The position numbers and the translations under genes were made by a program. DNA of 64,000 nucleotides from Opisthocomus hoazin (Eukaryota > Chordata > Aves > Opisthocomiformes > Opisthocomidae): contig NC_134420.1 in the NCBI RefSeq assembly GCF_030867145.1, forward strand, positions 12,668,823 through 12,732,822, written 5' to 3'. Shown here piece by piece: positions 38,501 through 51,100 of this stretch. Position 1 is the stretch's first letter. The number at the start of each line of letters is the position of its first letter. The notes under the pieces are model-generated. The model was not told the DNA's origin. It was given only the letters and a program-made list of their open reading frames with translations, and did no database searches.

Positions 38501-41500
38501 GGGACCTAGATTAGACCATGCAAAAGCCAAGGTATGTGCACATCCACTGCAGTCATTAAACTAAAATCCTATGGCTAAGATTTTAACTGTGGGAATCTTC
38601 TGTAGTCAACGTTCTATTCAAAGTACAGAACGAAGGTCTGACTTCAGAGAGCAAGAGTGCAACCATTGCTTCTGCATCAAATCTCTTGATGGCAAAAGGA
38701 GACAATCTTTGAAATGGCTTTAAATGTCTTTCCAAAATGTGGTTAGGGTCGTGAGGAAGTCACAAAAGCAAGAATGTTGTTTCTAAATGCTGCTTCAAAA
38801 GATGTGGTGAGGAGGTCAATTCCGAACACAACTAGATGATCTGACAGGTTTATTTTGGACCTTGACTTGCGAGTTCTGAATGTAAACTTGAAATGGCGTC
38901 ATAAGAATATGGGAAGTTTTCATCTTTGACTCAGTAAGATGTTTTGATACATTGGCTTTCGTTAAGCTGTACTGCCATCAAGGAGATTGAGATGGCTGGA
39001 AAGGGCAAAAGTGTTCTGTTGTTTGATCTTGGATGTCCTGAATGTGGTCACCCTTCCTGAAAATACTCAAGACATTGATAGAGTAAGCCCTCACTTGTAA
39101 CATCACTTTTGTTCCCCCAGTCCTTAATGGATCAGTACTTTGCCCGTATGCGCTCCTTGATGTCAAGTAAGGAATTGCCAGCAAGGATTCGTTTCCTGCT
39201 GCAGGTATGATGATAAAATGGCTTACTGATTTTTTTTTTTCACTGAGTTGTCTTGAATCCTTTCCTAATAATTAATTATTATCCAAGGATACTGTGGAGT
39301 TGAGAGAACACAACTGGGTTCCTCGCAAAGCTTTTCTTGACAATGGACCAAAGACTATCAATCAAATCCGTCAAGATGCAGTAAAAGTAAGTGTTGCACG
39401 TAAGTCTTGTGCTTGACTTTTGCTGTTTATTCACAAAACCGATGCTGTGCACCTACAAGTGGTACTCATAGTAGAGTGTGACAGTAAGGGGTTAAGGGTT
39501 AAAATCAGATGGAGTTCTATAGTTCAGGGCTAAAAACTTGACTTCGGCAGGGACTATTACTCGCAACTGACCAAAATGGTAATTTATGTTTTAAAGGATC
39601 TGGGAGTTTTTATTCCTGCTCCTTTGTCTCAAGGGATGAGAAGTGACTTCTTTCTGGAGGGACCCTTTATGCCACCCAGGATGAAACTTGACAGGGACCC
39701 ACTCGGAGGGCTTGCTGATATGTTTGGACAAATGCCAGGTACACTGAAACTGCAAGGCTGATGTGGTGACTGTGGCTGTACTGTATTGAACAAGAACTAG
39801 AATTGTCTTTTATCTCACTAATACAGGTAGCGGAATTGGTACTGGTCCAGGGGTTATTCAGGATAGATTTTCACCCACCATGGGACGCCATCGTTCAAAC
39901 CAACTTTTCAATGGCCATGGGGGTCACCTCATGCCTTCTGCTCAATCCCAGTTTGGAGAACTAGGCAAATCTTTTCTGAAAAGTCAGGTAAGGAAGATGT
40001 TGTTCATAGGGTGACTTAAGCATGTTTAGAAGCTCTTCTACAGATGCGTATGTTATGGATTATAGTCTGCATATGTTGAAAGACTTCGTAAGATTTGATT
40101 CTGATAAGAACTGATCCTCAGCTGATACAAAAATTCTAAACCACTTCTTGAACTGTGCAAGAGATGCAAGGAATACACTTTTTTTACTGCAAGAAGAGGT
40201 GCATGTGGCTTTGGTGGGTCAGAATGGTGTGTTTTATTTGACAGGTAGCCCTGTTCTTAGGGATAGATGCTATTCTCCCACCACCCTTGCTCCTTCTTTC
40301 TCCCTTCCTGGCAGATAGTCTTTGTTCCTCTGGTCCCTCTGGTACTACTTACCATATGATGTACGCCACTCCATCATCTGCACTTCTTTCTCTATATCTC
40401 CCTTTCTGAAATAGGGGCAAAGCCAGCTCTACCATAACCAGAATCAGGGACTCTTATCCCAGCAACAAGGACAGTCGAAGGATATGCCACCTCGGTTTTC
40501 TAAGAAAGGACAGCTTAATGCAGATGAGGTACATTACATGCCTACATTACTTAAAGCTTATACTAAATATTGCCCAATGATTATAGCAAGACGCGTTATT
40601 ATGAGGACTAATGCTGGAACTCTTTCTCCTTCTACTCCTCCTCCTTTGTCCCTTCCTCTTTCACCTTACCCGTCCCTTTCCTTAGGGTATCCAGCGTCCT
40701 ATGAGCAAGACTGAGATATGAGGGCAATTTCTTGGGGTATCCCTTCCTTCCCCCACACCTCCAAGAACACTACTCTGACATCAGTTCCCATGCATCATAC
40801 TGATAGCAATACATTTAATAAAGCTCAGGACTTTCTGAAATTTTTAGAAACCCTGAAGTGCTGGACCAGGCTAATTTTTTTTTTTTTTTTTTTTTTAGAA
40901 CTGGCTAATAGGCAAAAATGTCAAATGCAAAGTAAACTGCATTGTTACTTTGAGTCTTAACTAGAGTTTTGTCCTGATTTCTGACCAATTGGTAGAGTTT
41001 TATCTTGGCTGTAAAATATATCAGCAAAAGTTAAGTATCTTCTTGGGTCTCTAACATACTGCATCTAAAAGGAGCAATTCCAGATTCTGATACCAATAGA
41101 ACTAAACACCAGTAACTTCCAATAAGTTGTGAATCACTGAGGTGTGCTTTTGGGGGAATTTCGGTACACGTGTGGCTTGCTCTGTATTTGAGTGTAACAT
41201 TGTAGAAACAGAAAAGTCATGCCTCAGTGGGATTAGTTTGTGTGCGTCCATGGCTGTGTATTCTTGGTCAGAATACTTGAAACCGTTGAGTTTTTTTCTG
41301 ACTTACCTGTTTACAGATTAGCCTGAGACCTGCTCAGTCTTTTCTAATGAATAAAAACCAAGTGCCAAAGCTTCAGCCCCAGATAACTATGATTCCTCCC
41401 AGTGCTCAACCACCACGCACTCAGACGCCACCGTTGGGACAGGTAAATACAAAAATAGCTGTATGGTGTTGGCTATACTTAATTTCTTCATGCATGTAAA

Positions 41501-44353
41501 ACACTAGTTTCTAATATGGGAAGGGAGAGAGGAGAGGTGTTGTCTTTGCACAGAGGAGGATATACAAAAAGAATGTAGGAAAACCTAATTTGACTTTCAT
41601 CTACTTTTGTACGTATTTAGTGGTCTTGATATAAGTGTAGGTAGATGTACTGCAGAGAAATTCTGGTATCTTTTTCAGCCTCCTCAACTTGGTCTTAAAA
41701 CAAATCCACCACTTATACAAGAAAAGCCTGCAAAGACCACCAAGAAACCACCTCCTTCTAAAGAAGAGCTGCTTAAACAAACTGTAAGTTAAGTATGTAA
41801 TAGTGCTTCTTGAAGCCTTGTACATGCTCTTTAAAAATGAACGCTTGTGTAACTATACCTTTTTCCCCCCCTCTAGGAAGCCGTTGTGACTGAGTATCTG
41901 AACAATGGAAATGCTAATGATGCTGTCAGTACTGTGAGAGAAATGAGAGCTCCGAAACACTTTATTCCTGAGATGTTGAGCAAAGTAATAATTCAATCCC
42001 TAGATAGATCAGATGAAGACAAAGAGAAAGCAAGTACTTTGATTAGCTTGCTCAAGCAGGAGGGAATAGCCACAAGTGACAACTTCATGCAGGTACTGCA
42101 GTTTAATAGGTTCACAGTCTTCGTTGCTTGGCTTTTCACGGTGTTTAGCTTGCGTAAAAGCAGTGTGCAAATTCTTTCAAGTCCTGTTCATCTGAGGAGG
42201 TAAAAAGCAGAAACCTGTCACAGGCATAAGAATTTATTAAAGGAAGAAATGTAGGTACAGGATTTCAGGAACTGGAAATGGGGAACCTCTTGGCATTCAG
42301 TGCAGAAAAGAAAAATGAGACTTGTATGTAGTGTGAGTATTACTGTGCACAACAACAGAATTACTTCAGATTTCAACTTGCATCCTTACTGTTTCTTAGG
42401 CATTCCTGAATGTATTGGACCAGTGCCCTAAACTGGAGGTGGACATCCCATTGGTGAAATCTTACTTAGCACAGTTTGCAGCCCGTGCCATTATTTCAGA
42501 ACTGGTGAGCATTTCCGAACTGGCTCAACCACTAGAAAGCGGCACCCATTTCCCTCTCTTCTTGCTTTGTCTTCAGCAGTTAGCTAAGTTACAAGATCGT
42601 GAATGGCTAACAGAATTGTTCCAACAAAGCAAAGTGAATATGCAGAAAATGTTACCAGGTAAGAATAACAATGTAGCTGTTACGACACCTGTATGTAAGT
42701 GTATGCAAGATGTGGTTTTGTTGATTTTTTTTTTTTTTTTTTACACTGGAGTAAAATAACGTACAAGGTTATTTTGATGCAGTCAGCTGTTGTGATTCTG
42801 AAGAGTGGTGTTTCATAAGAGGTGGTTAGACTGATGAACCATTGAGTGTGTCTGTCTTGTTTGTCAGAAATTGACCAGAACAAGGACCGCATGCTGGAGA
42901 TCTTGGAAGGGAAGGGGCTTAGCTTCTTGTTCCCACTTCTGAAACTGGAGAAGGAACTGCTAAAGCAAATAAAATTGGATCCATCCCCTCAAGCCATCTA
43001 TAAGTGGATTAAAGATAACATTTCACCCAAACTTCATGTAGATAAGGGATTTGTGAATATATTGATGACCAGGTGAGATGCTGTGTTTATGTAGTTTAGG
43101 CATATGTTTTGTTAACCTACCAATAAGTTACTAATTCTGAAAAGGCTGACGTGTGAGCTCTATGCAGAGAGTGAACAGGGAGAGAACTTGTTCTGAGCAG
43201 ACCTCCCATGTATTAGACACCCGTTGTATTTGAGAAGTAAAGCCAAGTTTTCAGGCTTGCATCAGTGTGAAGTGTTGCTTTTCCTTGAGAAGAAGTCTAG
43301 ACCTGTGTACTTTCTCTAAAATGTTTCAGAGCAGTAACAAGCAAAACCAGGATTTTTGTGGTGCAGTCAACCACAATACTAATCCATTGTGCATGTACCT
43401 AACTGCTTATATGCTTATATAAGCAGGGAGGATATTTTTAGTAATAGCAAACTGAACTTGAGAGTAAGTACTCGTCTTAATGTTTTAGAACACTAAATCT
43501 AGTTGCTATGTCAGTTTACAGAACTGACCTGGTATGGTTTTTTGTCTAGTTTCTTGCAGTATATTTCTAGTGAAGTAAACCCACCTAGTGACGAATCGGA
43601 TTCTTCATCTGCTCCATCTAAAGAGCAGCTAGAGCAGGAAAAACAACTGCTTCTTTCCTTCAAGCCGGTAATGCAGAAGTTCCTCCATGACCACGTTGAT
43701 CTGCAAGTGAGTGCTTTATATGCACTCCAGGTGCACTGCTACAACAATAACTTTCCAAAAGGTATGTGCATCAAGATAGTATCCAACATCTGTGTCTGCT
43801 TACTGGTGTCTGCATAATGGCTTCCAGGCTTGTCACTACATTTCTTAGTCAGGTAAGCTGTCAGAAGGTGGTAAGGCTAATGAAGTTTAAACTTACTTCC
43901 ATAGGCATGTTACTGCGCTTCTTTGTTCATTTCTATGACATGGAGATCATTGAAGAAGAAGCCTTCTTGGCATGGAAAGAAGATATTACTCAAGAGTTTC
44001 CAGGGAAAGGCAAAGCTTTATTCCAGGTAAATTTGCTAACGTTGGAGTAGAGATTTGTGTTCTATCTCTGCTACACTGTAGTGTTTGAGAACACTTTCAG
44101 ACAGTGCTTTTTAAGACTTGTTAATATGTGGAAACTTCATGGGAGTACTTCAAGATGAACTAAGTTGTTTTGTTCTGTTTTTTCTTTGCTGGAGACTTAC
44201 ATGTAGTGCAAAGCGGGGCTGAAAGATTTTTAAAATTAGTTGGGGGAATAAATTCTGCTGCCTTAAACCAGTTTTATGTAACTGCAGGTAAACCAATGGC
44301 TAACCTGGCTGGAAACTGCTGAAGAAGAAGAATCTGAAGAAGAAGCTGATTAA
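35484..44353 (+). CDS. EIF4G2: Eukaryotic translation initiation factor 4 gamma 2 (DAP5/NAT1/p97), 21 coding exons
   Basis: The product is an eIF4G-like scaffold without the eIF4E-binding N-terminus; in vertebrates it binds eIF4A, eIF3 and eIF2-beta and supports cap-independent and uORF-dependent translation in the cytoplasm. Coding exons: 35484-35524, 35706-35771, 36204-36329, 36706-36808, 37455-37586, 37681-37747, 37831-37982, 38421-38531, 39121-39204, 39288-39386, 39597-39738, 39827-39987, 40415-40528, 41317-41442, 41679-41783, 41877-42092, 42400-42658, 42868-43072, 43550-43761, 43905-44026, 44288-44353. All introns are GT-AG and the phases join into 902 codons plus TAA (human protein: 907; the five missing residues are in the Asn/Ser-rich stretch near residue 55). 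By family comparison: MIF4G about 73-303, MA3 about 538-661, W2 about 715-899, acidic C-terminus EEEESEEEAD. Start is GTG; the first in-frame ATG is codon 202. Identification is by close residue-for-residue resemblance to the human protein. Confidence 0.97.
35599..35638. repeat. AT-rich tract in EIF4G2 intron 2
   Basis: Alternating tatatatttatatttaata sequence between exons 2 and 3. No gene. Confidence 0.7.
40415..40528 (+). other. EIF4G2: EIF4G2 exon 14, 38-codon in-frame cassette exon
   Basis: Codons 429-466, flanked by ag at 40413-40414 and gt at 40529-40530, exactly 114 bases, phase 0 at both ends. It encodes a Gln/Ser-rich linker between MIF4G and MA3, from GQSQLYHNQN to LNADE. The human gene has an isoform lacking precisely this 38-residue segment, so skipping would keep the frame here too. 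The weak-looking acceptor (tctgaaatag, with a purine-rich end) fits a regulated exon. The next intron carries SNORD97. Confidence 0.85.
40569..40728 (+). ncRNA. SNORD97: Box C/D small nucleolar RNA SNORD97, intronic in EIF4G2
   Basis: It lies in the intron between exons 14 and 15, as in human EIF4G2. The ends form a 7-bp stem, ATTGCCC (40569-40575) with GGGCAAT (40722-40728). A C-box-like AATGATTA (40576-40583) follows the stem. A D-box-like ATGA (40718-40721) abuts its other side; a canonical CTGA is at 40711-40714. Blocks such as GACGCGTTATT and CCAGCGTCCT match my memory of human U97. ATTATGAG at 40598-40605 is complementary to CUCAUAAU of the elongator tRNA-Met anticodon loop, and the degenerate D' box CTAA (40608-40611) places the fifth base on wobble C34. 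Human SNORD97 with SCARNA97 is reported to guide methylation at that position. The long C/T-rich middle (about 40621-40685) is unusual for C/D RNAs but is a feature of this family. Confidence 0.85.
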
Positions 44354-45110
44354 AGAACCAGCCAAAGCCTTAAATTGTGCAAACATACTGTTGCTATGAT
44401 GTAACTGCATTTGACCTAACCACTGCGAAAATTCATTCCGCTGTAATGTTTCACAATATTTAAAGCAGAAGTATGTCAATAGGATATCCTCTGCAAAAGG
44501 TTTTTGTAGTATGTCTTAATAGTCTACAATAAAAATATTTTAGAGTATCTTTAATGTTTAGATAACAGTGTATTAGCAGCATGCAATAATTACATCATAA
44601 GTTCTTGAGCAGAAGCAGTCTGTTGCAAGGGTCTTCTTTGCTGCCAGTTATCATAGGCTGTTTTTAAGTTAGAAAACTGAATAGCAACACTGAATACTGT
44701 AGAAATGCACTTTGCTCAGTGTAATACTTGAGTTGTTGCAATATTTGATTATCCATTTGGTTGTCACAGAGAATCCTTAACTGTAATCGATGGTTGTTGC
44801 CGTAATAGTATATTGCCTGTATTTCTACCTCTAGTAATGGGCTTTATGTGCTAGGTTTTAATACCCTTGAGCCTGGGCAAGTGCACAAGTCTTTTTAAAA
44901 GAAATAGTTACTTGCACGAAAACTGATCAGCTGAAGAGAGGTTTAATGCCCTTTGGAAGAGGTCTTTGTGGGTGTGAAACATGACATGGTGAGAAATCTG
45001 AATTGGTCCCTCTGTAGTACTGAAATTAAATCTACTTAATTTATCAAGACATGTTCATGCCCTGATTTTATATACTTGTATCTATCAATAAACATTGTGA
45101 TACTTGACTT
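44288..45110 (+). other. EIF4G2: EIF4G2 terminal exon and 3' UTR with two poly(A) signals
   Basis: Encodes the last 21 residues, ending in an acidic tail, then TAA at 44351-44353. Two AATAAA hexamers follow: 44528-44533 (3' UTR near 195 bases) and 45087-45092 (about 755 bases, end set near 45110). The distal one is followed by a T/G-rich stretch (tgatacttgacttgttcc) typical of a downstream element, so it is the likelier main end. Use of the proximal site is inferred only. Confidence 0.8.
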
Positions 45111-48100
45111 GTTCCTGAATGTCTCACAGTAGATAAGTTTTGAGTGACAACTAGTTTACTTCTGAAAGGAAACCTCACTGGAAGCTGACAGACTGGGACC
45201 ATCTTAAGATTCTTTTTATAATAGTGTTAATAGGTAAATGAATTCTAGATAAGGTCACAGACAGAATTACACACTACAGATCTGCTGTGGTAGGAGAAAA
45301 ATGAAATTCTGCTGAAGAATAGTAGGTGTTAGCTGTGTGGTCCAATGTATGCTTTATCAGTGAGTGCTTTTTACCTTCCCAATGCTTTGAACTTTCTGCA
45401 GGTCACATGCATGTTTTTTAATCAAATAGCACTGTTAGCTGCCTGTTTCTCAGATTGGCAAAAAAAACCCTGCAAAACAGTTGAATGATGTTGCATTGTA
45501 CAGGCTTGAAATGTCATTCATTAAATATTCAAAATACCTTACTTCCTAGAGCTTTGTCCATAGTGGAATTTGTTTTTTACTTGATTACTCAGACTTCCAC
45601 TGTTGAAAGATGTGTATTTGTAATGTCAAAACAACAGTGTCTCCTTGACTGAAACTTACTTTTGCCAGTGGTGGAAGTGTTTTAGGCTACATGCTGTCTT
45701 CTGCATGGTGGGAGATGAAATCAAGTGGAGTACAAGAAAACTACTGGGGATCAATCAGAACAGGGCTTGCCTTGAGGGGGGAAGGATAGTTGCGTTTATG
45801 CACTTGAAAGTGCTCTGATGAGGGGGATGGGTCTGGCTCTCTCATGTTCTCTCACAGGGCAGGCTTCCTCACTTCCAGTTACGAGCAGCGGCCTCTCCTA
45901 TACATGCAAGTTAGGCTCATTCAGTAAGTTTCTTCAGATGCTGCAGTAATGTACTGCACAGTGTGTAGCCCAGTAAAACAAGGTAATGTTCTCCTGTAAA
46001 CCAAATAGCATTAATAAAAGGCATTTAACTTCTTGAACTGATGACCAAAATTCCACGATGCTCGCATGCTGTGTGTACGGTTCAGAAATGTGTATCAAGC
46101 AGTAAACAGGAGAGCAGGATCTTGCTGTGAATTCTAGCTCAATTGAGAAAAAGTACCAATGCATAAAGGCAATAGAAGACGGAGGTGCAAGTAAATTCCT
46201 TGTCAAAACTTCAGGGGAATAGAAGCAGAACCTGCAGCTAATGTTTTTGCTGAAGTTAATGGAGCAGGTTAAGCTGGCAGCTGGAGATTGTTCAAATAGC
46301 ATAATGAAGCCTTGTATTCTTGCCCAGTCTAAAACAGAATTAGTGTGATCTTCAGTACTTGTGCATGGAGGTTTTGCTCCTTGGTTTGTAACTATTCACT
46401 GAGTTAGGAACTCTTATTAAGAAGAGTAAAACTGTAAGAAACAACCAGAAATGTGGACTAGAGCATACACAGTAGAAAATACTACTAAACTGTAGAATTT
46501 CCATTATGAGATACTCAAAGTTTGTGTTGAACAGACCTAGTTTTTTTACTGTAAACAGCTCCTAACTGCAGTGTATATGTGAAAGTGGTGTTCCTAGAGA
46601 TTAGGAGAGTGAGCATCTAAACTTGATACTCAGCTGCTTGTTTTTAGTGCTTGACTGCAGTGCTTGTGATGATCTCAGTCTGCAAGAGGGGATGGGTGTT
46701 CAGCTGGTCTAACAGGTGTGGCTTTTAACTATGAGTTACACTGTACTTCACATATAAATGCAGTGTACTCAATTCTAAAGTCACAGTCAAACCAATATGA
46801 CTGATCAATGATAATGGCTTTTATTAGTATTAATTTTGTTAAATGTTAGGTATAGCATAACTGCATTCACAGGAGGACTGGGGGAAAATTGCACATTAAA
46901 CATATTTCATACCTATTGTAGTCACGAAGTTTACCTTCTGAAATGCTGGTTGCAGTTAGCATTCAGGAAATTTGACTTCCATATATTGGAGTTGCCTGGT
47001 GTGCTTGGCAGCATGTCTGTTTAAATGATCTGATCCACATCAGCTGCAAAGGTTCCTGCAAGAGAAGTTAGGGATTGGTTATTGAAAATGATACTTGCCT
47101 TTTCTGAGAAAGAAGTGTAATAGTTGGACTGCTGTTCATTGTCACTGTATCAGTAGACTAAGACTAGATCTCTTTTCAAGCTGCAGTTATCCATGGTGCT
47201 TAGTTACATTAAATTTGGGTATTTCAGGAAAGTGCTCAAAAGTCAAGAGTCAGAACTGCACAGGCATTATTTTTCTTGGGCGAAATTGCAGGAAGAAGCC
47301 TTGGGGGGGGGTGCAGGGGAGGAGGTTGGTTACAGAAAATTTCTGTGAGTGTGACTTAGCTGACCTGCTTTTTAAGCAGATGGGAGCTTCCACCTGAATC
47401 CTACTTGAATTTGGAGCTTTTTTTCCTCAGTAGTGAATAAATACAAATGATAAGTGAATAAATACAAATTTCAGAATAGCCTTGAATAATAGTTGCTGTA
47501 AACTTTTCGAATGCATCTGAAATGTGAAGTACCGTAGTTTACATTGCAATCCAGGCTAGCAGCTGTTTATAGAGTTTATGCTTATTCTCTAAAATCAGTT
47601 CACAGAGAACTAGTGCAGCAAAGTGGAGAGCTTACTCTTAGAAGTATTTGGAGAGACCTATGTTTATTAACTGTTGCTTGCTACAATACACCACTGCTTA
47701 TCTAAGGTCTTAACTGTGGCAAACAAGTGTGTTGGTGTGTCCTTGTCCTGCATGCAAGGGGTTGGGAGTATGTGGCACTGTTGATGTCACAAGTATTCCC
47801 CTAACCTGGAATAAATCAGGAGGAGATCGATGCTTTCAAAGTTGATGAATAGCAATAGTGTGACTTCTATAATTCCCTGCATTCTTGTCTGTTCCACCTG
47901 GGGAACTGGTGTGGGGCTGTTCCAGGAGTTACCTGCAACTGTTCTGTGTCTGGCCACGGTTAACACCTGGAGGGATGCGTGGGGCACGGTACTGTACTGA
48001 AGTAAGGAAGCAGGTGTGATAATGGAGGGTGTTTTGGGGGGAGAATAAAGGAGCAATAAATGCTTGGCACCCTCCTGGAAGGAGGTGGCAGGTTCCAGAA

Positions 48101-51100
48101 GAAAAGGAGGGTGGTGATGTATCCCAACTTATGTTGAAATGAAGAATTGTTGAGGCATAAGTACACTGGTAAAACAGGGCCTGGGCTCGAGTATTTTTTG
48201 AATATTCTCACCATGAGACACCCATGTATTTTGAAGAGTTGCTTAAGTAATTATTTGCATTGAATACAAACCAAGGCAGTGACTTCATGCAATTAATGGT
48301 TTGAACAAATACGGAAAACTGAAACTGGGCTGTGAGACTAGTGACAGAGTACGTGAAGGTGTTGCACAAAGATAATTATCAAATACACTTGTGTGAAGCT
48401 ACTTTTTCCCTCACCTCATATAAATTGCTGTATCTTCTTGTGACTTTATCATTGCTGCTTTTTATCTTGAATGATGTTGGCCAAAGACCAGAAGTATTCA
48501 GCAGTTGGCTTGCCTCTGCAGGCAGATACGGTCTCAGTTCAGGAGGACAAAGTCTGCTTACAGGCACATCTGTAACCTGGTACAGTTACGTTGTATCGTG
48601 AAAAGCAAAACAGAAATAACCATATGCAGCTGAGACTGAAGCTGCTCACTGTAATATGGAAGGAAGAGAATTGTACAGGAGGTTATAGTTGCAGATATGG
48701 GGGTTTAATAGAACTCGGAATAGTAATTTAAAGGAGAGTATATCAATATGGCTTTGAGATTTCTGTGGCATTCTGCATCTGCTTCTGGAACAAGCAAGAC
48801 AAGACCTCCAAAGAAAGCTTGCCATTGCTTCAGAAATAGCTGCATGGAAAAACTTTGCTCTCAATTAAGACACAAAGCAGTTACAGTATCTCCCTGGATC
48901 CACTCCCATCCAGGTGTTACAGAATAAGCCTCACATGTAAATGACATAGAGTTCTCTGGAACAAAATCAGGCCTTTACCTCTGAGGTTTGGGGACTGAGT
49001 GACACTCGTCAGGTAGAAGGGGTTCCTTCTGTGGGTTGGCTTTTGATGTGGTGATGATAGAAGTGATACAGGCTCATCTGGATTCATTTTGTAGAACCCA
49101 CATCCATCTCCTTTAGCACATTCCATGCAGCTGGTTGTTGGAGACACTAGTGAAATGTTATTTTTAATGAGTTGACTAAGAAGCTATGACAACAGAGTTA
49201 ACTTGGCATAAATACATGGCTGGAGTGAGGAAAGCAACATTCAGGGTTTTTTTGTTAGCAGTGAAAATGCCCGAGGTATGTGTGAGGTATTCCCAGAATT
49301 TTGTTATCTAAGAAACTTTGCGAAACATTTAAGTTTGTGAAAGGAAAAGGGACTGTTAGTTGGTTTGATAAAGTATGTGGAGAATGAAGAGTATAGAATT
49401 TGTTGTTACAAAACAGATGTTTTTGGTAGGACAGTGAAATTTGAGAAATGAACCGTAAGTTAGCAAGAACATCAGAGTTAAAACTGAAATACAGGTGAAT
49501 GGTTTGCATTTCTTTGGTGGTTTTATTTAACCCTTTAAGGAATGATTGCGTATTCTCTCAGACTTCAGAGACAGTTGAAGATTTAATCACTTTAGAGTGT
49601 GGAATACTGGCTGACTGGCCTTTCTCACAGAGGGATCGTGTAGATTTGACTTAAATATTCAAAACAATACCAAATTACACCACAGTTAAGAGTTCACTGC
49701 AGTAGAGGCTTGCTTTGCTTCTGCTGTTAGCCAGGGCTAGTACTGTCATTTGCATCAGCTCAGAGACCCATGGTATGATCAGATACTTGAAAATATATTT
49801 AATTGGAATTGGTCTCCTCATTTTTCCTATATATTAGTCAAATTATAAACCCAAAGTCTAATATACTTTTGTGCTGTGAATTTACAGTCTGAGGAAATGA
49901 ACTTTGCAGATTCCTGTGATACTACAGTGCCATTATGATTCAGCAATAGGGTGACATCATATATATGAAGTCTGGAGAATCAATTCACAGCTGCTCCTTC
50001 AGAAAACAGTTGCTCTCCGCAGCAAAGTAATAAACAGAGGGCCAAGCACGCACATTCAGCCATCTCTGCATTCCTTCCAAGCCAGATGCATAAAGCAGGG
50101 CCTTGGGTTTTTTCTATATGTATACATACATATACATGTATTTTGTATATATGTATATTTACATTATATACATATTATATATGTCCCCATTTATTTGTAT
50201 TCCTTTTGTTCCTCTTGGGCAAATACCATTCAGTTACTCAATTACTTTAAGCTTACATTGCTTGCTGAGTTAATACTTCAGATTCTGATTAATAATAGAA
50301 GCATTAATACTAATCCCCTTCCCAGTATTGACACAACAGGAGTTGTACTCAGGTACAGCTGACATTTTAACCTTAAATATTCTCAAAAGGTGTAGCGTGG
50401 TCAGCCTATCTGAGGAGCGCAGGATTTGTCTTGGTTTCAGGCAAAGAAAACTGTTTCAAAGTCGAGCCCTAGCCAGACTTCTGGAGGAAGTGCCAAGCGT
50501 GACAAAGTGATGAGACCTAGGGTAAATGTACTGCACTTCCTTCAGGGAGACACAGATAGCTGATTAGGTCACAGTAACTGGATCACTACATCAGTTGCAT
50601 TTCCTGCTCCAGGGGACATTTCCATGGTGCCCTGCAACTTTCCATAGTTTTCCATTTATAGAATTGATGTAATGACAGTACCAACTCCATTAACTTTCAA
50701 GACCATGAAGTATTTAGATACAATGAAAGGCCATTCATAAATTCAATTAGGTAAATAGCTCAGTAGGTTTACAACGTTGGTAGGGATCATGATGCAATAA
50801 GAGACAAAACCCCCACCCCTACCTCTGCATTTTGGCGTGTATCTTCAGTAGGTTAAACCTGTGGAGGCCTACTGAAATCAGTAGGAGTATACAGATTGTA
50901 GCAGTCCAGTGGCTAGAATATCTCTGGTAAAATACATCAGTAGTCTAAGCTGTAGTAAAGTATACATTATTCTGTCAGCTACCCTAACTGAATTCTTGCC
51001 AGTGCAAATTCCATAGTAATCATCATAAAGGACTGAAAAAGAACTCAGTTCAGGAAGTGGGCCAACACACAAATATTTTAGTATTTTACCTGTTCTCCTA

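Noticed and set aside
39205..39245. C-box-like tgatgat and nearby ctga after exon 10
   Set aside because: The two boxes are under 20 bases apart and there is no terminal stem, so it cannot be a C/D snoRNA.
40484..40714. 76-codon frame running from exon 14 into the intron
   Set aside because: The first part is EIF4G2 exon 14; the rest is SNORD97 read as protein after the splice donor at 40528.
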